Assembly (NCBI GenBank): GCA_963678675.1
Contig: OY783196.1
Coordinates: forward strand, 20,500,827 to 20,564,826
Direction: 5' to 3'
Length of the DNA: 64,000 nucleotides
Source: Xiphydria camelus
Lineage: Eukaryota > Arthropoda > Insecta > Hymenoptera > Xiphydriidae
Position 1 is the stretch's first letter. Every line of letters starts with the position of its first letter. Below, piece by piece: positions 10,715-22,800 of the stretch. The notes beneath the pieces were generated by a model. It saw only the letters and a program-made list of their open reading frames with translations, ran no database searches and was not told the DNA's origin. The position numbers were made by a program, and so were the translations under genes.

Positions 10715-11383
10715 ATGCCGAATCTCAATCGCACTCCCGACACTAGACGGGCACTAGGACGATCCTGCAAGAAGACCACTTCCGGGAGTGGGAATAAACA
10801 CCCGGTGGCGCCCAGGTCACGCTCGGCACCCGGTCCGAGCGACAACTCCGACAACGAGGCCATGGAAACCAGGGAGCTGACTGGACAGCTGGCAGACCTT
10901 CCGGCCGAGGAAGGCAGCCCCCGCGGACCAACGGCCCAGCACGTACCATCGAGGGACATCGTGACGTCTGGTATAACTCCGACTACCGGAGGAAACCTCC
11001 AGGCGCCCCCTTTAACGGAGCCCGATACTACAGCCTTGGTTGCGGAATGGCGTAAATTAATGCGCATCATGTCCGCACCCAGCGTTCCGATACCCGAATT
11101 CACGGGGACCGACTACGAGGATCCCGAGGTATTCCTGGAGGAATGCGAAGAATACTTCGAGCGGCACCACATGGAGGAGACCTTGTGGACCCGCAAGGCC
11201 GGACAGGCCTTGAAAGGAGACGCAGAGAAATGGTGGGCCTGCTACAAGGGCCTACGTTTCTCATGGCCAAAGTTCAGAGGACTACTACGCTCGCGGTACG
11301 CGAGTAACGACGTGATCCTCCGCTTAAAGGCCCAACTGTACTCTAGGAAGCAAGGGGAACAAGAGGACGTTGGACCGTTCTGA
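10715..11383 (+). CDS. Partial Gag polyprotein of Gypsy-like retroelement
   Basis: A 222-residue frame starting at ATG 10715. The first part is basic and Pro/Ser-rich. From about residue 110 it matches the retrotransposon Gag (capsid) pattern: IPEFTGTDYEDPEVFLEE, then LKGDAEKWW, then a WPKFRGLLRSRY segment. The zinc knuckle and everything downstream are missing because the frame runs out at the junction with host-like DNA (TGA 11381-11383). It is therefore a truncated, probably inactive copy. Confidence 0.75.
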   Translation: MPNLNRTPDTRRALGRSCKKTTSGSGNKHPVAPRSRSAPGPSDNSDNEAMETRELTGQLADLPAEEGSPRGPTAQHVPSRDIVTSGITPTTGGNLQAPPLTEPDTTALVAEWRKLMRIMSAPSVPIPEFTGTDYEDPEVFLEECEEYFERHHMEETLWTRKAGQALKGDAEKWWACYKGLRFSWPKFRGLLRSRYASNDVILRLKAQLYSRKQGEQEDVGPF

Positions 11384-11790
11384 GCGGGTTGTCTTAAATT
11401 CGAAAATTTTTTTTAATGGTAAAAAGATGCTTTAGCAAGTGATATTGCTATAACGAAAATTAATTATGTGAATATGCCATTCCAATTTTTTCCCACGTTG
11501 CAAAGAACAGAAATAGTTTTTTAAATGTATTGTTATTTTAGTAGCCAGTTTTTGTGATTTAAAGTATAAACAAATTTTTGAGCGTAGTTGAGCGGGTTCT
11601 CTTAAATTCGAAAATTTTTTTTAATGGTAAAAAGATGCTTTAGCAAGTGATATTGCTATAACGAAAATTAATTATGTGAATATGCCATTCCAATTTTTTC
11701 CCACGTTGCAAAGAACAGAAATAGTTTTTGAAATGTATTGTTATTTTAGTAGCCAGTTTTTGTGATTTAAAGTATAAACAAATTTTTGAG
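11381..11790 (+). repeat. Tandem duplication, 208 bp period, two copies
   Basis: TGAGCGGGTT at 11381 recurs at 11589, followed by near-identical AT-rich sequence (CTTTAGCAAGTGATATTGCT in both). It begins exactly where gag stops, so duplication and truncation may have arisen in the same event. No gene seen. Confidence 0.85.
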
Positions 11791-11946
11791 ATAAAAATTA
11801 TTTAATATTTATTATTGTAGATAATATTAGACTTCTTCCCCTCTACATGGACCCATGTATACGTAATGCATGTCGTGAAATAAATGTTTTTTGATTTTGC
11901 GATATTAATCATCATTTCTTGACCACCATAACTTTTACATTTTAAG

Positions 11947-14900
11947 GATTCGGCCCACTTAAAGAGATTGACGAAGTTGGAACTCATTTAAATATATTAC
12001 CTGAATGTATTTTTGGAGTCGATGAAATAGGCTTTATGGTATATACAAGGTGAGTCTTGAAATTTTAGTATTATATTATTGCTACATATTATAATAGATT
12101 GTTGAATAGATATTTTTGAAACGATCACATAATAAGAATCTATAAGTTTGAATCTAAATTAACTTTAACACCAAGAGTTAAGAATTTATAAATTTCTCGT
12201 AAAGAAAACAACTTCGATACTTTCTTTATGATACGTGGTCTTTATACTTAGGTTAACTCAATACGTGTATATAGGTCTACTCGGATCTTGATATAATTGT
12301 ATTAATGTTCCCCTCTTATTATTTTGCTTTATCTCTGGTATGCTTTATCATTGGTAGTTTATCATGGATCGATTATGATATAAACTTTTCAATTAGCATC
12401 CGCTGTTAGTGGTAAATAAAGCAACGTCCTTCATGATCTCTCAATTCAGGGTTAACTTTGTTATCGACTCATTTCTCTGAAACAAAACCTGAACAATGCT
12501 TTGTAATTTGTGGTATCAGTTACATACATGACTATAAGGTATAGTAAATATACACATAAGGGTGATATACATATGTTTGGCCCTTGCTATATAACTTTTG
12601 CATTATTTTTCTTCTCGTCTATTACATACAAGTAGCAGGATTAAGTTTCACTCTTTGAATAAAAGAAACTGAGTCAGCTATATTATAAAACACGGCCAAG
12701 CACAAAAGCGACCATCGAAAACATCTCAGAAACTATCGAATTATTATTATATACCCGTTACAGGTGTTTTCCTAACGTTTCTTTACGAGAAATTCCAAAA
12801 TAGACGATCGCTTCTTCGGCTTATCATAAGTGTCTACAGAATAAAAAATAATGGGTGGCTAATAAAATCGCAAAATTTGTATTCCACAATAATTATTATT
12901 CATGGTTGTTATATTGCAGACAGTTGCCAGAAGGATATTACATTGATATAAGTAATACAAGCGTTATACCTATAGACACCAACAAGGAAACGATATTCCT
13001 TGTGCACGGTTTCCTTGCCGGCCCGAACAACACTCATTATTATGCACTAGCAAGTGCGTGGCTTGAAAAGGTACGATTTCATTTCATTGTCTTCTAGATC
13101 GTTTTCTTCGTCCAATTTATTAGCATTTCTTTTTATTTTCAATGGAATTTCAAATTTCCTTTCTTCATTTCTTAATTCACTTATTGCTTTAGAACGGACG
13201 ATATTTTCGCGGTACATAATGGATATGGCATAATTGTAAAATTCCGAATGTGTTATGTGAATAATATAAGACTGGATTAATTATTAGCCCTTTCGCTACT
13301 ACAGGGGACTATAGTCGCTCTCCATAAGATGTCGCGTATTGTAAAGGATCCGGCAGGGAGGTATGGTGTTTTTGAAAAGAATGACATACGCTTGTTTTTG
13401 AACGAATTTTAAAATCTAATGTTTTTAGACATTAGTCGCATATTGCGAAAAATCACCGCAACGGAAAACCCGCCCGTAGCGAAAGGGTTAATAGGAGCAA
13501 ATGCATTTCACCTTTTCACTATATATATATATATATATTCGCACGATACTATCTTTGCCAGGATGACGTGAACATTTTTTCTTTGGATTGGAAGGAAGGT
13601 GCATGTAATGGAGGACTCATAATTACAGATGCTTTAGCCTATCCCAGTGCGATTAAGAATACAAAGATTGTCGGAGAATATCTAGCAAAGTAAGCATATC
13701 GTTCCTATGCACGTATATCTACGTCGATTTAACCCGCTGAGGGCCATCTCCTTATATGTTAGTCCCTTAAATAGCGATGAATCAGAGGGTTAAGCAATTA
13801 CTATTCTGTATAAAAAAAATTTGTGTCCTATGAATGTAGGGTAGAGTAGGGCTAAAAGTACCGGAGGTAAAAAGTGCCATTCGATAGTTTCATAAATAAA
13901 CTGTTTCGTTTATTCAGAATCAGCGTTCTGTAGCAATTGTCACATCTGGAGATTATTTCTACGTAACGCAATTATCGAAGTCATTTATTTTTTAAGTTCA
14001 GCTGTGAATGGTACTTTTTATCCCGCTGCACTTTTAGCCACACTCTACCCTATATTGTTAAGCGCCAGTCGCCTGATAAAGGTTTTTAATTCCGTTTTAA
14101 CGAAATGGATATGGAAATAAGTTCATGTTCATTTTACTCTGCAAACCAAATGCCGGTATTCAACTATGGTCACTGCAATTTTAAAAAGACGTTAATATTC
14201 TGCAACAATTGCTGAAAGTGAAATAAGTCAGTTGCCCTTCATTGATTATATGAATTTAGTTGTGAATTCGTGTGAATAACATTATCTTTGTTATTGACAC
14301 TGTTGTATATAAACGTCTTTTATATCGTGCGACGTATACCTAGTTTATAAGTACATACGTGTAAACTGATATACAGGACGAAACAGTTAAAATAGGCTAC
14401 CTGACTTACGGATCGAAAAACTTTAGTTTGCTTCTCACCTTCTTAATTTGTTTTCTCTTTATAAAATCAAAATATCTGCTCCAGGATCTTTGAATTTATC
14501 CTCCATCGTTTTTCTTTTACTGTCAGCTTCGCCAAACTACTCATCGATGAGTACGATTTAAGTTTGGAGAAACTGCTAATGGTCGGACATAGTTTGGGAG
14601 CCCACGTTTGTGGATACGCGGGCAAAACCTTTCAAGAAAATGGATGGGGAGTACTCCCAGAGATAATAGGACTGGACCCTGTAGGACCTGGTTTTGAAGG
14701 AAAACCGTGTTCTGACAGGTTATGCGAATCCGATGCTAGGTTTGTCAATGCCAATCACGCTTCTACTGTTCTTGGAATTGATATGCCAATCGCCGATGTA
14801 GATATATATTTCAATGGCGGAACTAGTCAACCTGGATGTAAGAACCAACAAATAAACATATCATAATAATATATTGAACTCGATATTTAACTCAGTTATA

Positions 14901-16698
14901 CATGTATTTTTTCGCTAATCTAGTAGGCTTATTATCATAAAATATATAAAAACACTTAGTTCATGTTACATTCTCTGCGTGAAGATGTCGAATTCAACTT
15001 TAATGGAATAATTAGCTAAACAATAGTTATATTATTTATTACAGGTATTCTAAGTTTATGTTCTCATTATCGAGTCATCGAGTACCTCACGGAGAGCATC
15101 AAGAATCCTGACTGCAAGTTCATTGGAAGACGACAGAATGAAAATACCGGGTAATTATTCCTTCTCTCATTATATTAGACACTGTATACTAATCGATATG
15201 CGACATTAATAAACCATTGATATGCAAAAGAAGATTTATATGTATAATTATCAACATTTTTAGTTAAATACAATAAAATAGTAGGTAATACTATTCGTAT
15301 TGTCGTATCCTTTGTTTTAACTGAATCTTATTTATATTTTGATGAAATGCAATTTAAATGTTGACAATATACCGTAATTATAAAAACGTATTAATAATTA
15401 TGCTTGGATTTTTTTTTAACGCGTAATGGGAAAGTTTTATTATTCATGTAGCGATATTAATTTAAGTTAGAAAACTTGGATAATTCCAGCATATTACTGC
15501 AAGTCATTTTAACGAGGCAACAAACAGTTGTATTAATTTAAGTTACCTTCTTCTGTTATCAATATAATCTATATTTTATATGGGATTTTATATTGTTTCA
15601 CGATCGTTAACAAGTACCGCTTATCATTTCAGCTATAGTAGAATTATACGTCAAATGTGTGCTTTTCACTCTCTTCGAATTAAGTGTATAACTATGATAA
15701 TGGAAAACTATTTAGACATTTGATTAATTTCGTTGATAAATTTCTTTATATAATAATCTTCTATAATTTCAGAGTTCTAGTGCCAATATCCAATTGTACG
15801 GATCTCCTTTGTACTGTAGCTAGTCCTCATACAGTCGATTATCCTGCGAGAGGAGTATTTTTCGTCGAAACTAACTCCTCGCCGCCATTCTACTGTAAGT
15901 CTAATTATTTTAGAATTTATTACAGAATTTCTTAAACTGCATGAAAAGTTTTTAAAACACTCGGAGATCAAAATTATGATGTTTTGTATGTCATTGTTCA
16001 TAATTGAGGGGTGTCCGGTTCAAACATGCTAAGTACCAATTTTCTTAATTTTGTGATATTAAGGTGCACATATTCTACATACAATTGCCTATATCTTATA
16101 CAGATGCCAAGTGCCAAACTCATCCTGAATAGTTACACAGAGGAACCAAAGATTGCCGGTTCTTATCGCTTGATAGCATTGCGCTCATAGTTTTCCAACG
16201 ATATCTCAGTATTACGATTTTGGCACTTAGCATGTTTGAACCGGGCACCCTTCAATTCATAAATATGTGTGTTGGAGATATTTATCTTTTTTCTCCAAAA
16301 TTGACTCCGTAGGAACAGGAAAATGAAAAATCACGCTACTGACTGCAGTAACTGTAGAAAGTCGAAAATATATTTTAGTGTCACTATATATATATATTGT
16401 TCGAATAATAGTATCATTATAATGTAATTGTACTCTAATAGGTGACGGTTATCGAAATGATATTTCATGGATAGAATCTGTCAATGGAAGTGATTTCGAA
16501 AGAAACGTTCATGAAAAGAACTCTAACGGTTCAAGCGGCGGTAGAAATGATGAAACCGGTGAGGAAAATAACAGCAGTATATTTGACAATAGTGGGCATT
16601 TGAATGGTTCAGCTGGGAATAATAGCATCTATGGGTATAACAAGGGCGGTGGATCTAACAATAAGAATAATGAGAGTTCCAGTAGGTACTTTATCTAG
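11947..16698 (+). CDS. Secreted lipase / phospholipase A1-like (pancreatic lipase family), 5' exons missing
   Basis: Exons read directly: 11947-12049, 12920-13070, 13562-13689, 14527-14837, 15045-15150, 15773-15894 and 16442-16698 (TAG). All have GT/AG borders with matching phases. The protein shows HGF in an oxyanion-type segment (TIFLVHGFL), the nucleophile motif GHSLGAHVCGYAGK, the Asp in GLDPVGPGF, and the His in CSHYRVIEY, so a full Ser-Asp-His triad. Many cysteines suggest secretion. Family members hydrolyse acylglycerols or phospholipids; insect PLA1 of venoms belongs here, but substrate cannot be read. The first coding exon and signal peptide were not found; the LTR element lies upstream. 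The last exon adds a Ser/Asn/Gly-rich tail (SNGSSGGRND, NNSSIFDN), unusual for the family. A possible donor (AGTAG|GTACTT) at 16686 could extend it. Confidence 0.85.
13288..13488. mobile_element. Short MITE with CCCTTTCGCTAC ends
   Basis: Inverted ends CCCTTTCGCTAC and GTAGCGAAAGGG, flanked by TTAG on the left and TTAA on the right, as expected for a TTAA target with one mutated copy (piggyBac-like). It lies in the intron between the lipase exons ending 13070 and starting 13562. Confidence 0.65.
13839..14050. mobile_element. 212 bp MITE with TA target duplication
   Basis: Ends GGGTAGAGTAGGGCTAAAAG and (inverted) GGGTAGAGTGTGGCTAAAAG, flanked by TA both sides. It lies in the lipase intron between 13689 and 14527. 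No coding capacity. Confidence 0.75.
16003..16256. mobile_element. 254 bp MITE with 5 bp target duplication TCATA
   Basis: Inverted ends of about 37 bp (ATTGAGGGGTGTCCGGTTCA against ATTGAAGGGTGCCCGGTTCA) bounded by TCATA on each side. It sits in the lipase intron just before the last exon (15894 to 16442). Confidence 0.75.
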
Positions 16699-16744
16699 GA
16701 AAGACAATAGTAAAGTCAAAAACGAAAACCATTAAAATAATTTA

Positions 16745-17860
16745 TTTAGATAAATAATAATAACAAGGGGTCTAATATTAAAGATTTTCTGATAATTCAT
16801 TCGAGAACAGTAACAACAAAGGATATAACATAAAAGGTCACTCTAACAATTCATCTGGGAACATTAATAACAACGGGTCAAATGTAAAACTTCATTTTGG
16901 AAATGCATTCGAAAATCATAATAGTAATGGATCCAATAACTACGGATATTATAATAAGTCATCTAGGAATAATAGGAGAAATGACTTCAATGGAACTGGT
17001 CATTCCAGAAACTCATCTAAAAATTATAACAATAGGTCTAAAAACAAAGGTCATTTCAATAACTTGTCTGAGAATGGGAATAATGATGTCTCGAAGAAGA
17101 ATAACAATGGTAATCTAACAATAATGGCAATTCTAATATTTCATCTAAGAATGATAGTAGCAGTGAGTTTAATATAATTGATAATTCTTATAATTTGTCT
17201 GAAAATAATAAACCTAAAAGATCTAATAAGAAATTTTATTTCTGTTATCCATGTTGGAATCATAATAATACAATTAACAAGCGTCATTCTGATAATTCAT
17301 TTAGGAGTAATAACAGCAACAGGTCTAATAAAGAGAATAATTTCAAAAGTAGATCTGGAAATGGAAATAATGATATCTCAGGAGAGAATAACTACACAGC
17401 ATATCTAATAGTAATAGGAATTTTAATATTTTATCTGACAATAAAATGAATATATATATATAATGAGATTAATATAGAAGCTGAGTCTCATAATTGGTCT
17501 GGAAATAATAAAGGTATACGTATAAGTAATAACAAAGGTCATTCTCATAATTCATCTGGAAATCATGTGAACGATGGGTCTAATAGCGAAGATTATTCTA
17601 ATAATTCACCTGGGAGTAAAAATTATAGTCACAGCGAGGAAATCAATAATAATGGCTCTAATAATAATGGGAATCTTGCTAATTCATTTAGAAATGTTAA
17701 AAGTGATAAGCTTAAAAACAAAAACCATTCCAATAATTCATCCGGAAATAATAATAGCAACGGGTCTAATGATGAAGAATATTCTAATACGTTAGTTGAG
17801 AATAATAACAGCAATAAAACTGATTTGAAGGATCTTTCTGACTATTTATTAGGTCGGTAG
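16745..17860 (+). pseudogene. Asn/Ser/Gly-rich repeat tract, decayed lipase tail
   Basis: An irregular repeat of roughly 50-60 bp whose translation is like NKGHSNNSSGNNNSNGSN recurs through the tract. Open segments fall in three frames in succession (about 16788-17112, 17117-17449, 17520-17860), so reading continuity is lost by small indels and stops. It follows directly on the Ser/Asn-rich last lipase exon and looks like a longer former tail. An intron-split active form cannot be excluded; direct joining from the 16686 donor to TTTAG at about 16750 would give an immediate stop. Confidence 0.5.
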
Positions 17861-18387
17861 AAAAATAATTTCGTTTTTTGTATTCTCGATGTTTGCAACT
17901 TGATATTGAAATGAATTATGCAATAGATGTGGTTGTGTTATATATCATTTTAAAGAGCGATGACTCCGCTCTGTATTTTGATAACATACGCTGATGATTT
18001 TGTTGATTTACGTTTGTTTTAGGTTATTTAATTAAAAATGGAAAAGAAGCAAATCCGGGCGGTTTTCCTGTACGAGTTCAAACTGGGTACTAAAGCAGCG
18101 AAAACCGCTCGGAAAATTAATGATGCGTTTGGGTTTCTGCTGCTTTAGTACCAAGTTTGAACTCGTACAGGAAAATTGCCCGGATTTGCTTCTTTTCCAT
18201 CTTTAATTAAATAACCTAAAACAAACGTAAATCAACAAAATCATCAGTGTTTCTTATCCAAATACAGAGCGGAGTCAGTGCTTTAAAATGATATATAACA
18301 CAACCACATTTATTGCATAACTTATTTCAATATCAAGTTGCAAACGTCGAGAATACAAAAAACGAAATTATTTTTCTACCGACCTAA
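17849..18387. mobile_element. Palindromic mariner derivative (inverted duplication of transposase 5' end)
   Basis: Two arms of about 250 bp, near-perfect complements, each starting TTAGGTCGGTAGAAAAAT, flanked by TA on both sides. Each arm carries the start of a mariner transposase frame (ATG then residues like EKKQIRAVFLYEFKLGTKAA) from about 18039, mirrored at about 18200. The centre is a short unpaired segment near 18103-18140. No DDD catalytic part remains. It inserted into the Ser/Asn tail tract, and its TIR provides the codons LGR and a TAG to the upstream frame. Confidence 0.8.
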
Positions 18388-18469
18388 TATCTAGTAAGAA
18401 GAGGAAGGAAGTAACAGTAGCAGCGGGAAAACTAAAAGTAGTGAGTCATTAATCATCGATTATGGTTAA
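18388..18469 (+). pseudogene. 3' part of a tail A exon cut by the mariner insertion
   Basis: Immediately right of the mariner element: residues like EEGSNSSSGKTKSSESLIID then TAA at 18467-18469, the ending of a tail A exon. The 5' part is the tract left of 17848 or is lost. This places a tail A exon directly downstream of the lipase core on the same strand. Confidence 0.5.
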
Positions 18470-18909
18470 GGAACTCTAAAGATGCCGAATTTCCATGTAT
18501 CGTGTGTATTATTATAATCGGTCGGTGATTTTTTAACATGCCAACGAATTAGAAACGAAGAAGAGTTATACGTGCCGATTCCCTTACTTCCCCTACGCGC
18601 GTGCCCTTACCTTGGTACCGGCTGTCGCGTAGCTCGAATTTGAACTATTATATTCTTCATATACCTAGGTAGTAAACTATATGAAGTAGTAAACCGATAC
18701 CCATCAATCTGTGATAATGAAACGTTTTCTTTAACTACAGCAGACTCATGCTAGCCTTTTTCATTATATACATAGATCACATCGAAAGATCGTTCAGAAT
18801 TTATTCCAATCACCGTTACTAACTATCGACTGATTGATTGAAGTAGTTAAAAAAATTATGTAATCACGGGAAGTTTGAGAAACGTATTAACACATTTTTG
18901 TAATATTAG

Positions 18910-19121
18910 TTATCGAGTACCAAAGCGCAAATGCTGAGCTCACAGTCATCGAAACCAGTAGAACGAAAGAAGTTATGAAAACTGATGTCTACTCAATAAA
19001 ATGGAGTAATGACACTATTGAATCTGCTAGCGTTAAAAAGGATTCTGGTTCTTCATCCGAAGAGGGAAGTACTAGTAGCAGCGGGGAAACTAAAAGCAGT
19101 GAGTCACGAATCTTAAGTTAG
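18910..19121 (+). CDS. Tail A-like terminal exon, right locus
   Basis: A 212 nt open segment after TAATATTAG, phase-1 entry, 69 residues and TAG. It is diverged from the array (VIETSRTKEVMKTD, SGSSSEEGSTSSSGETKSSE) but aligned by the same Ser/Glu block and the preceding intron sequence (GTAATCA..GGAAGTTTGAGAAACG). The phase matches the donor at 15894/15895, so the lipase in this window could use it as an alternative C-terminus. No known domain. Confidence 0.5.
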
Positions 19122-19662
19122 GATTAAAAAGCTGTAGAAATATCGGGTCTCGATATACAGTCTGCACAATGTTAGTTGATCCGTAATTTCTCGTCATTCT
19201 CTAATTAATTGAAGGTGGAAAGCGGGAATACTTGTTCATTAATTTTCTGAAAATTTACTTCTGAAAATAGCAGATGATAGTGATCGACCCATGTCAATAA
19301 GATATCTCGCGTAATGACAGCCAATTTGTCATGTTAATCCTTTCATCGTATACGTTATATTTAAGTAAAATCTATAATATTTTATACGATGGAATAGAAT
19401 TAATTTCAATACAGTATGTATAATATATTGCTTATGTATCAATATATGTAGTTCAATTTGTTTTACCTACGTACACTTTACTCCTTCATACTAACGATGT
19501 GAGTAGCTTCGCTTTAGAGTTTATAATAAAACCATTATTATTTACGCGAATCAATGACTATATTCGAATAATAATTATATTAGTTAAACATACGTGCTTG
19601 TCGTAACGAAGTTTGTAAATGTATGAGCTTATTAATACGCATATATATTTCTTTTTAGGTAG

Positions 19663-19835
19663 GTAACCACAAAGAAGGCGCAGGCTTGCTTGAAACGGTA
19701 AACGACGATAATGAAGCTAAAGATACAATTCATCCCGTGAAACGTTCATATGGTGCTAGGACAGTTCGTCAAGTAACAGCAGTAGTTCGTCAAGTAAGCA
19801 GTGGTAGTTCGTCGGAGAAAGTTAAGAAATATTAG
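19663..19835 (+). CDS. Candidate lipase terminal exon, tail B, right copy
   Basis: A 173 nt open segment after TTTTTAGGTAG, phase-1 entry, ending TAG. It aligns along its length with the left copy at 1828-2000 (LLETVNDDNEAKDTIHPVKR, ending EKVKKY) and has the same exon length although clearly diverged in sequence. An upstream intron of about 400 bp is also shared. Inferred alternative C-terminal exon of the lipase gene. The acceptor choice between TTTTTAG and the next AG four bases on rests on phase agreement with the left copy. Confidence 0.5.
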
Positions 19836-22800
19836 CGGGTTCACATCGCTAATTGATTAATATCCCTTGGTTTGAAGTGTCTTCGTTATGATATGACAGT
19901 TCCCCAACGAATTACACAAAGCAACACAAAATTACACATTAACCAACAAAATTGCAGTCTATTCAGTAAGTGCAAATATACCTCCCATTCTGTACTAAGA
20001 GCATATTTTTGCACCAGAAAAATGTTTTGGTTAAAAAGAATATTTATAATCTTTAATGCGTATGGAGGAGAGATATAGCGCGACAATGTTGATAATAGCT
20101 ATTTTAGCAGAGATGGAACGTATATTGTTTTATTTCCTAACCTTCTACATTTTTTTAACGAAAATGAATTTGACTACATTATGCACGCATAGTCGTTTGA
20201 ATGGCAAAAAGAAATAAATAGACAATTTATCATCTAAAAATATATCGTTCAACATCAATCGAAAATATATCAACATCACAGACTAAGTACATGAGCCTAT
20301 GCTTAATATGAAACTTTTTGTGTAGTTAGAATGGGTAGTTCTTTAAATCATTTAGATTATTTTCTGTGGTCAAGCAGAGTTTGATTCAAATTAGTAGCTA
20401 TTTTTCTACGTAGACATTATTTGATTATCTTGTTCAAAACAATTGATGAGAATATTTTCAATATTTAGTGAAATATCAATTTTTTAATAATATTTCTACA
20501 ACTGTGATTTACATAAAACACTAATAAGCGTGTATGGTTTTTCATCGATAAAGTTTCGAATAGACAATAACATTGTAAACATTTTTTTTCAGTATAAATT
20601 AATTTCTCACTCATTAATGATTATATTGCATCAAAAATACCTTGTAAATATGTTGCAGATACAACATTTATTTTACAGATCGTACAGCAATTTTTCAATA
20701 GAGAGTACCTACTATCACTAATTCAATTTCAATTTATACAGTAACAACCTACTGCAATACTAGATATATTTAACATTGTGGTCTACGTAATTTCTTCTTA
20801 CGTAGAGAAAATACGTATCAAGAACTTATATCAGCAAAAAATCAGATGAACCAATTCTACTCCCAGTAATTAAAAATTCTTCAAAATGAATCTCCTTTAT
20901 TCTTTGACTAATCGCTAAATGCATTTGATTTCAGTAAAAACATACTTTTAATTTCATAGAATACATCTTCTCGTTGGGTGATAAAAAGACATAAAATAGA
21001 ATTTCCATTCATCCCCAATAAGTCTGCTTTGAAAATATTCCAATAAATGTACATACTGCTCTTGGGAAAGGATAAATTGATCACGTTATATGTACAATTA
21101 TGATAGCACTTCTAAAATTACTATTAAAAACTATTTACACTATTAACTTTGACATATTTTGTTAATATGCTATCGCACTCGCTTCATTATACGGAGAAAA
21201 GAATGTGTTAGTTTTCATTAACCAAATATAATCGAGCACATGTTCTTCTGTTGATTCTCACGTATCAGTATCAGTGCTCTGACAGTTACTCTTATATAGA
21301 TGGTGTATTGGCTGTCAACTACATGAGAATGAAAACAGTAATAGTACTTCTGCAACTGCATATGGATAACATGTCAGCCTTGTATTTAAATAACAATGAC
21401 TCGTTAATGCTATTTTACAGTAATTTTTTTAATTCCCAAATGTAAAAAAAACGTTCAACAAGAAGAATCGACAACACTCTGACACATTCTTCACTCCATA
21501 TACGCTCGATCGTAACTTTCAAGTTCTTCTGTAGAAGTAATCGAAAATTTATCTTATATTTTCAAAGATAAAATGTATCTTACATGTATGAATGCATTAA
21601 ATAAATATTGTTCTAATTACTCGTATTATCCACTAGTCCGTAATGCGCCTTATTTCGTTAGCTCCCTATAATAGAAATTTTACCGAACACTAGAATTTTA
21701 ATGATTTCTAATGACAATTCGAACAATTATGAGCATGACTACGTGTATGATTAATTTGCTATAGGTATTAGACTAAGATTGAGGGGTCACGATTTATAGT
21801 ACGATCAAGTGATAATAAATTTATTTATTTACATACGTAAATAAATATATATATATATATAAATTTTTTAGTAAATTTAATTAACAAATATTTAAAAAAT
21901 AATATCTATATATTTAATTAATAAAATTGTGTTATAACACAATTACAGAACTATAGAAAATAACTATCAGGAACTGTAGAACTATTGTGGATGCTGTAAT
22001 AAGTATCATCTTTTATGAGATTCCAATAAATGAGATACCAACTTCACACACATTGTTTTCAACTTCTCGAAGGCTATTGACCGATGTATTGCAATATCGG
22101 ATGTTTTCGTGTGAATATTACTTAAATTGTTTATGTTCATCCCATTCATAATTCTCTTTCAAACATTATCATCTATTAATATAAATATCATCTTACCTTT
22201 TCACTTTCTTTTCCATGCTCCGGATTGCAGAACAGATAGAGCAGAATGTGTGTGGATGATGTGAAATACTTTCACCCCACTACCGATAGCATACCAATTT
22301 CAAAAGCCATACATTTATGCTAAATTTTCTTCGAAAGAGCTTCTGTAATTATTTTTCAAAAGATACGTTTGTTACATACCTATCGAAGTTATTGGTAACA
22401 TTTGTTTGATGAATAATTTGATGATCCATCGTCAAACTACAGCTCTATAATCCTTGGAAATGAGATTTTGCATGACAACAGTTACATGTTTTTCTCGAAA
22501 AGTAGTAATAATGTTAACATTCACAATAAGATTCTAAGTTTGTAATGTGATTTACCCCGGAGATTTCAAACTTTCCTATGCAACGTGATTTTTAATTATA
22601 ATTTATCGAAATGCAAATCAAATTATTGAATTCATCCGAAGACCGACGAAATGCTCATAAAAGAGTTGTAAACTTAACACATAACCTACAATTGGATCGA
22701 TACTGCCAAAATTAATAATCCTGTCGCCTTTGATATCGATTGTTTTGTAATTCTTTTGCTTTTCCCCCCTTCTCTCTCCACCGATTTAACGTACAATACC

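Larger units (their letters stand above)
9596..11383 (+). mobile_element. Truncated Gypsy-like LTR retrotransposon (5' LTR, PBS, partial gag)
   Basis: The GC-rich block contrasts with AT-rich flanks. A putative 5' LTR runs from about 9596 (TGTGTCATG) to about 10631 (GTGTCA). A primer-binding site follows at 10635 and a Gag frame from 10715. No pol and no 3' LTR are present; sequence returns to AT-rich host DNA at about 11381, so the element is 3'-truncated. LTR borders are estimates because there is no second LTR for comparison. A poly-A run of about 26 lies inside the LTR near 10231-10256. Minus-strand frames here (9536-9998, 10177-11103) are shadows of GC-rich DNA. Confidence 0.75.

Noticed and set aside
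10177..11103. Minus-strand open frame of 308 codons
   Set aside because: Opposite strand of the LTR and gag in GC-rich DNA; its end is a poly-Phe run from the poly-A tract. No domain.
13728..13795. 68 bp stretch with TTAACCCGCTGA and TCAGAGGGTTAA ends
   Set aside because: Looks like a minimal TTAA element, but is too short to separate from chance without other copies.
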